Source of the DNA: Candidatus Woesearchaeota archaeon
GTDB taxonomy: Archaea > Nanobdellota > Nanobdellia > Woesearchaeales > ARS49
Direction of reading: 5' to 3'
Assembly (NCBI GenBank): GCA_026394935.1
Contig: JAPLZR010000068.1
Coordinates: forward strand, 1-24,785
DNA: 24,785 nucleotides
A program made the translations under genes and the position numbers. The notes below the pieces were generated by a model. That model was not told the origin of the DNA. It did no database searches and was given only the letters and a program-made list of their open reading frames with translations. Below, piece after piece: positions 21,636-24,785 of the stretch (the first letter of the stretch is position 1; each line of letters opens with the position of its first letter).

Positions 21636-23171
21636 ATGATAGACGAACAATCTCCAAAAAACAAGACAATACAAATCGTCAATGTAGGTGCACCCAAAGA
21701 CGAAGGAACCGTAGCAGAAAAAGTTCTCAGAGGTGCTGAAAAGATAGTCAAGGCAGCAAACGGCGGCAATGGACAGCCCTCAAAAGCAGACTTGCAAAGA
21801 AAGGTTGAAGAGCTGGAAAGAGCCCGCGGAATACTTCAAGGACAGCTTGACCAAAACAGCCAAAGATATGAAACACTTCTAACAAACACAATTCCACAAA
21901 TGAATCAACTGTATGAACGACAAGGAGAGAAGATTACAGGCGCAATAGGAGAAGTAAAAACAGCAGTAAATGCGCAAGGACAAGAAATCAAAGGCGCAGT
22001 AGACGCACAAGGAAAAGCAATCACAGGCGCATTGGAATCACAAAGACGATCAAACAAAGACTTAGCAAAGAACATCAGAAATGCAATAGAGGAACAAGGA
22101 AACAACATTTATTGCGCAATGGGAGCACAAACAGAAATAATCACAGATGAAATAGCTAAACAAGGAGAAGCAGTCATTGCAAAAGAAGACGAAGTACTAG
22201 GCGCAGTAAACGCACAGGGAAAAACAATCAAGAGTGCAGTAGAAGAGGCAACATTGGAAACAATTAAACAAGGAGAAGCAGTCATAATCGCAGTAAACAC
22301 ACAAGGAAAAGCAATCATTGCAAAAGAAGACGAAGTACTAGGCGCAGTAAATGCACAGGGAAAATACATCACAAACGCAGTAGGAAAAGTCGAAACAGAA
22401 CTAACTACACAAGGAAAAGCAATAATTGCAAAAGAAAACGAAGTCCTTGGAGCAGTAAACACACAAGGAGACAAAATCACCAACAAAGCAGAAGAAGTCA
22501 GAAAAGCAGTAACAATACAAGGACAAAGAAACAGACGCGTAATAGAAGCAGCAACAGATGCACAAATAAATGCAACAAAAGAAGCAGCAGAGTTTCTCAG
22601 CGAAAAAGTAATAGGAGTCGGAGACAAAGTAGGAGAAGTTAGAATAGCAGTAGAAGGAATAACAGACGAAGTCAAAGGAGCAGTTACAGATTACGTTAAA
22701 GATCAAAAATCACTCAGAAACAAACTTTATACAGCAGGATATTTTGCAGTGGGAGGCGCTGTCGCAGGACTAATACTTGCAGCATCTTCATACTTTGGAA
22801 AAAGTTCGCCAAACATAGAAAAAACAGTAAAAGACGCAGTACAAAGCTCAATCGATAGTTCAGGCACAATTGAAAGCAAGATAGTAAAAATTCCAGATGT
22901 TGAAGAAGTTCAAACCCACGGACACGAATATGACAAAGCCGGACGTTTAATTGTCTGGGCCAGATCAAAACAACCGGGCAAAAACCCAGTATACGCACAA
23001 GGAATAGTTGAAAATGGCGCAGACGGACTATACAAACGACTCGAAAACACGATATTACCAACGGCAGATTTAACGGAACGCATAAAGTTCATAGAATCTC
23101 TCACAGACGGCGAGGGAATAATTACGAAAACAAATATTGAAGCCAGATTAAAGGCATATAGGGGGGAATAA
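21636..23171 (+). CDS. Single-TM protein with AQGK-type repeats and coiled coil
   Basis: The 511-residue protein starts with a polar N-terminus. A coiled-coil segment (about 50-95, 'LQRKVEELERARGILQGQLDQ') follows, then a long run (about 98-290) of short related units of the type '(E/K)VLGAVNAQGK.I..AV' and 'AQGKAI.GA'. Regularly spaced Ile/Val and Gln-Gly turns suggest an extended fibre or stalk, as in tail-fibre-like or methyl-accepting-type helical repeats. One transmembrane helix lies at about 364-388 and a soluble C-terminal domain of about 120 residues follows, ending 'LTERIKFIESLTDGEGIITK...'. No signal peptide precedes the repeats, so which part is outside is unknown. Two DNA segments inside the repeats are nearly identical (see the repeat entry). 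It is followed after 1 nt by the EF-hand lipoprotein gene. Confidence 0.8.
   Translation: MIDEQSPKNKTIQIVNVGAPKDEGTVAEKVLRGAEKIVKAANGGNGQPSKADLQRKVEELERARGILQGQLDQNSQRYETLLTNTIPQMNQLYERQGEKITGAIGEVKTAVNAQGQEIKGAVDAQGKAITGALESQRRSNKDLAKNIRNAIEEQGNNIYCAMGAQTEIITDEIAKQGEAVIAKEDEVLGAVNAQGKTIKSAVEEATLETIKQGEAVIIAVNTQGKAIIAKEDEVLGAVNAQGKYITNAVGKVETELTTQGKAIIAKENEVLGAVNTQGDKITNKAEEVRKAVTIQGQRNRRVIEAATDAQINATKEAAEFLSEKVIGVGDKVGEVRIAVEGITDEVKGAVTDYVKDQKSLRNKLYTAGYFAVGGAVAGLILAASSYFGKSSPNIEKTVKDAVQSSIDSSGTIESKIVKIPDVEEVQTHGHEYDKAGRLIVWARSKQPGKNPVYAQGIVENGADGLYKRLENTILPTADLTERIKFIESLTDGEGIITKTNIEARLKAYRGE
22174..22364 (+). repeat. Recent in-frame internal duplication in AQGK-repeat gene
   Basis: Two 50-bp segments (22174-22223 and 22315-22364) differ by a single base and lie 141 bp (47 codons) apart, encoding AKEDEVLGAVNAQGK twice. 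A more diverged third copy (AKENEVLGAVNTQG) begins near 22423. Near identity at the DNA level shows recent unit expansion or ongoing gene conversion. Confidence 0.8.
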
Positions 23172-23172
23172 A

Positions 23173-24567
23173 ATGAAAAACAGAATATTCAAACTACCAA
23201 CAACGGTTAAAGCAGGATTAGGCGGATTGCTGCTCAGTGCAATTGGTTGCGCAGGCGAATACATAAATCCAATAACCAGAACACAGCCATTAGTGCCGGA
23301 AACACCAGCAAGCGCGCCGGTTGAACCAAAAGAACAACCAAGACCGATACTAATCGAAGAACAAGAAGCTGCAACAGAAGTACCAGTTGAATTCACTGTT
23401 GAAAACAAAAAAGCATTCGAATACTTATGCGGAATAGCAGAAAAAGGAACACCATTAGACGATTTCGAACAAATACAGTTGGCAGCAAAAATCAGCAAAA
23501 AGCCAGCAGAAGGAAAAGCCACTTTGGATGATTTGGCCAATGCTTTTGCAGAAATCAAAGGCGAGGAATTAAAACTCAGCTACACTGAAACAATATACGC
23601 TGAGAAAAACCAAAAAACAGCCATAGAAGAGCTTGTCAGCAAGGCAGTAAAAGACAACAATCTGCAACAGAAAATAGAGTTCATAAAAAGCGCAAGATGC
23701 ACAGACAAAGCAGACCTTGTTGCCGCCTCAGACATCAAAGTTGAATACAAGATTCAGGACAAGAAAGCGTTCGATGAATACTGCAAGGCAGTCGAAGAAA
23801 AGGACGGACAAACACTGGATGAGTTCGGAAAAGTCCTTCTGGCAAAAGCACTGGACACTGACAATGACGGAGTTGTAACCCTGAAAGAAATTGCACAGGG
23901 ATATGCCGGATTTGCAGGTGAAGCACAGCTAAGCTACAAACAGCCAGTATTCGCGGCATCAGGACAGCAAATAACAATAGCAGCCCTGGTAGCAAAAGAA
24001 CTGGAAGGAAAAAGCGTGCCTGAAAAAATAGCATTCATCGAAAAGCTGAGAAGGATAGTTGAGGCGCCAAAAGCACCGCAGCCTCCTTCACTGCCAAAAG
24101 CACCGCCAGCAGCGCCGAATCCAACACCGGGCAAGTACAAAGAAGTTAACGTGCCTGTACAATATGGATTTGACCAAAGCGGAGCCAACAGGTTTGAACA
24201 AATATGCAAGTTTGAATCAAGAAGCGACCCGTATCAAAGACTGCAGTTTGCCGCAAGCCTGGACGCCAACAAAGACGGAACTGTTGTCGGAAAAGAAGGC
24301 GGAGATTACGTTCTAAGAAAGTTCAAGCAGGACAAAAAGTATATGAGTTTAGCAACCACGACACCTTCGGATGTCAAAGACACAGCAAACCTTGCCACGC
24401 TAAATGAAAAAATAAAAGTGGAAGAAGGACTTGTCGACAGGTTCAGCAAGTGGCTAAGTGGAAAAAATATGTACCAGCGCGCCATATTCCTTGAAATGAA
24501 AAAGGAAAATCCAGCATTGTATGAAAAAATCGACAACACTATAATGACTGCACTCGAACAGAAATAA
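23173..24567 (+). CDS. Lipoprotein-like protein with three related modules and EF-hand calcium loops
   Basis: The 464-residue protein has an N-terminal export segment ending in a lipobox-like 'LLSAIGC' (Cys26), suggesting lipid anchoring outside the membrane. A Pro/Glu-rich linker (30-70) leads to three related modules of about 105 residues (about 70-175, 187-294 and 327-440). Module 2 has a canonical EF-hand loop D227-T-D-N-D-G-V-V-T-L-K-E238. Module 3 has D363-A-N-K-D-G-T-V-V-G-K-E374. In module 1 the equivalent loop has lost its acidic ligands (ISKKPAEGKATLDD). Each module also has a 'KIEFI/KIAFIE'-type helix. A second Pro-rich linker (298-320) separates modules 2 and 3. The ATG follows the upstream stop by 1 nt and has a GGGGG Shine-Dalgarno-like run. 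Calcium binding is inferred from the loops. Confidence 0.82.
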   Translation: MKNRIFKLPTTVKAGLGGLLLSAIGCAGEYINPITRTQPLVPETPASAPVEPKEQPRPILIEEQEAATEVPVEFTVENKKAFEYLCGIAEKGTPLDDFEQIQLAAKISKKPAEGKATLDDLANAFAEIKGEELKLSYTETIYAEKNQKTAIEELVSKAVKDNNLQQKIEFIKSARCTDKADLVAASDIKVEYKIQDKKAFDEYCKAVEEKDGQTLDEFGKVLLAKALDTDNDGVVTLKEIAQGYAGFAGEAQLSYKQPVFAASGQQITIAALVAKELEGKSVPEKIAFIEKLRRIVEAPKAPQPPSLPKAPPAAPNPTPGKYKEVNVPVQYGFDQSGANRFEQICKFESRSDPYQRLQFAASLDANKDGTVVGKEGGDYVLRKFKQDKKYMSLATTTPSDVKDTANLATLNEKIKVEEGLVDRFSKWLSGKNMYQRAIFLEMKKENPALYEKIDNTIMTALEQK

Positions 24568-24577
24568 TTCAAATAAA

Positions 24578-24593
24578 TTTTTTTCTTATTATT
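24578..24593 (+). terminator. T-rich terminator of envelope operon
   Basis: T7-C-TTATTATTT begins 11 nt after the EF-hand gene's stop codon and runs into the 3' end of the convergent gene. Oligo-T tracts are the usual archaeal terminators. Confidence 0.55.
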
Positions 24594-24783
24594 TATTCTG
24601 TTTAAAACCAGCGACAATCAATACTCCAATACACAACACAGCAGCGATAACGCTCAAAATAGTGCCGTTGGTAAAAGGAATGAAACTGCCAGCAGCCTGA
24701 CCAGTCAAACTGCCGCCAAGCAAACCAATGCAAAGAACAGCAACAAACACCAACGCAATCAAAGCAAAAGCACCAATCTTCAT
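24589..24783 (-). CDS. Small two-helix membrane protein (64 aa), function unknown
   Basis: Two hydrophobic helices (residues 2-26 and about 41-60) flank a Gly/Thr-rich loop (GGSLTGQAAGSFIPFTNGT). The C-terminus is KQNK. The first helix could act as a signal or anchor; there is no lipobox. No family was recognised. The ATG at 24783 is two bases from the window edge, so its promoter and any longer N-terminus cannot be judged. It is convergent with the EF-hand lipoprotein gene. Confidence 0.6.
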   Translation of the reverse strand: MKIGAFALIALVFVAVLCIGLLGGSLTGQAAGSFIPFTNGTILSVIAAVLCIGVLIVAGFKQNK

Positions 24784-24785
24784 TC

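Overview
The window looks like a chromosomal segment of a DPANN-type archaeon (Woesearchaeota/Pacearchaeota-like). This is inferred from gene content and sequence style, not from a database match. Archaeal markers are deoxyhypusine synthase, ribosomal proteins eL33 (L35Ae) and eL41, Kae1, membrane-bound LonB, a TFIIB-like zinc ribbon, archaeal-type 16S and 23S rRNA, two tRNAs with introns at position 37/38, and TATA-box promoters mostly placed for leaderless mRNAs. Several small membrane proteins resemble lineage-specific DPANN families.

Layout. (1) 1-1094, minus: a promoter with a 16-bp palindrome at the likely transcription start, a 54-residue AbrB-type regulator, and a translationally coupled, repeat-bearing secreted surface protein that runs off the window. 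(2) 1273-2880: tRNA-Glu with an intron and a structured insert bounded by a copy of its own 3' end, then deoxyhypusine synthase and a PLDc_N-type membrane protein. (3) 2904-8665, plus: a tiny eL41 gene, then the rRNA transcription unit (promoter, leader, 16S, tRNA-Ala, 23S, T-run). The 16S gene carries a 105-nt insert in the 790 loop that reads as an rRNA intron. The spacer repeats pieces of both ends of tRNA-Ala around hairpin-rich inserts. Imperfect stems flank both rRNAs. No 5S gene follows. (4) 8665-12091: a 23S-IVS-type four-helix-bundle protein, three small plus-strand genes, eL33, a TctA-like membrane protein and an OB-fold protein. (5) 12185-18718: a Cas4/RecB-like Fe-S nuclease, a DPANN membrane protein, a metallophosphoesterase, LonB, a zinc-ribbon protein, Kae1 and a membrane-anchored Zot-like ATPase. 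(6) 18720-24783: a divergent cluster of unusual envelope proteins. One is a five-TM, zinc-ribbon, coiled-coil protein split by a frameshift on an A8 run. The others are two single-TM proteins, one with long AQGK-type repeats, and a lipoprotein-like protein with three related modules, two of them with canonical EF-hand calcium loops.

Most promising for follow-up: the small 16S intron, which also splits the 806R primer site; the tRNA-end duplications around hairpin inserts at both tRNA loci; the canonical A AAA AAT slippery heptamer joining two reading frames of one apparent protein; and the EF-hand/repeat envelope cluster. A consistent distance of about 31 nt from TATA box to start codon was used to revise several start codons.
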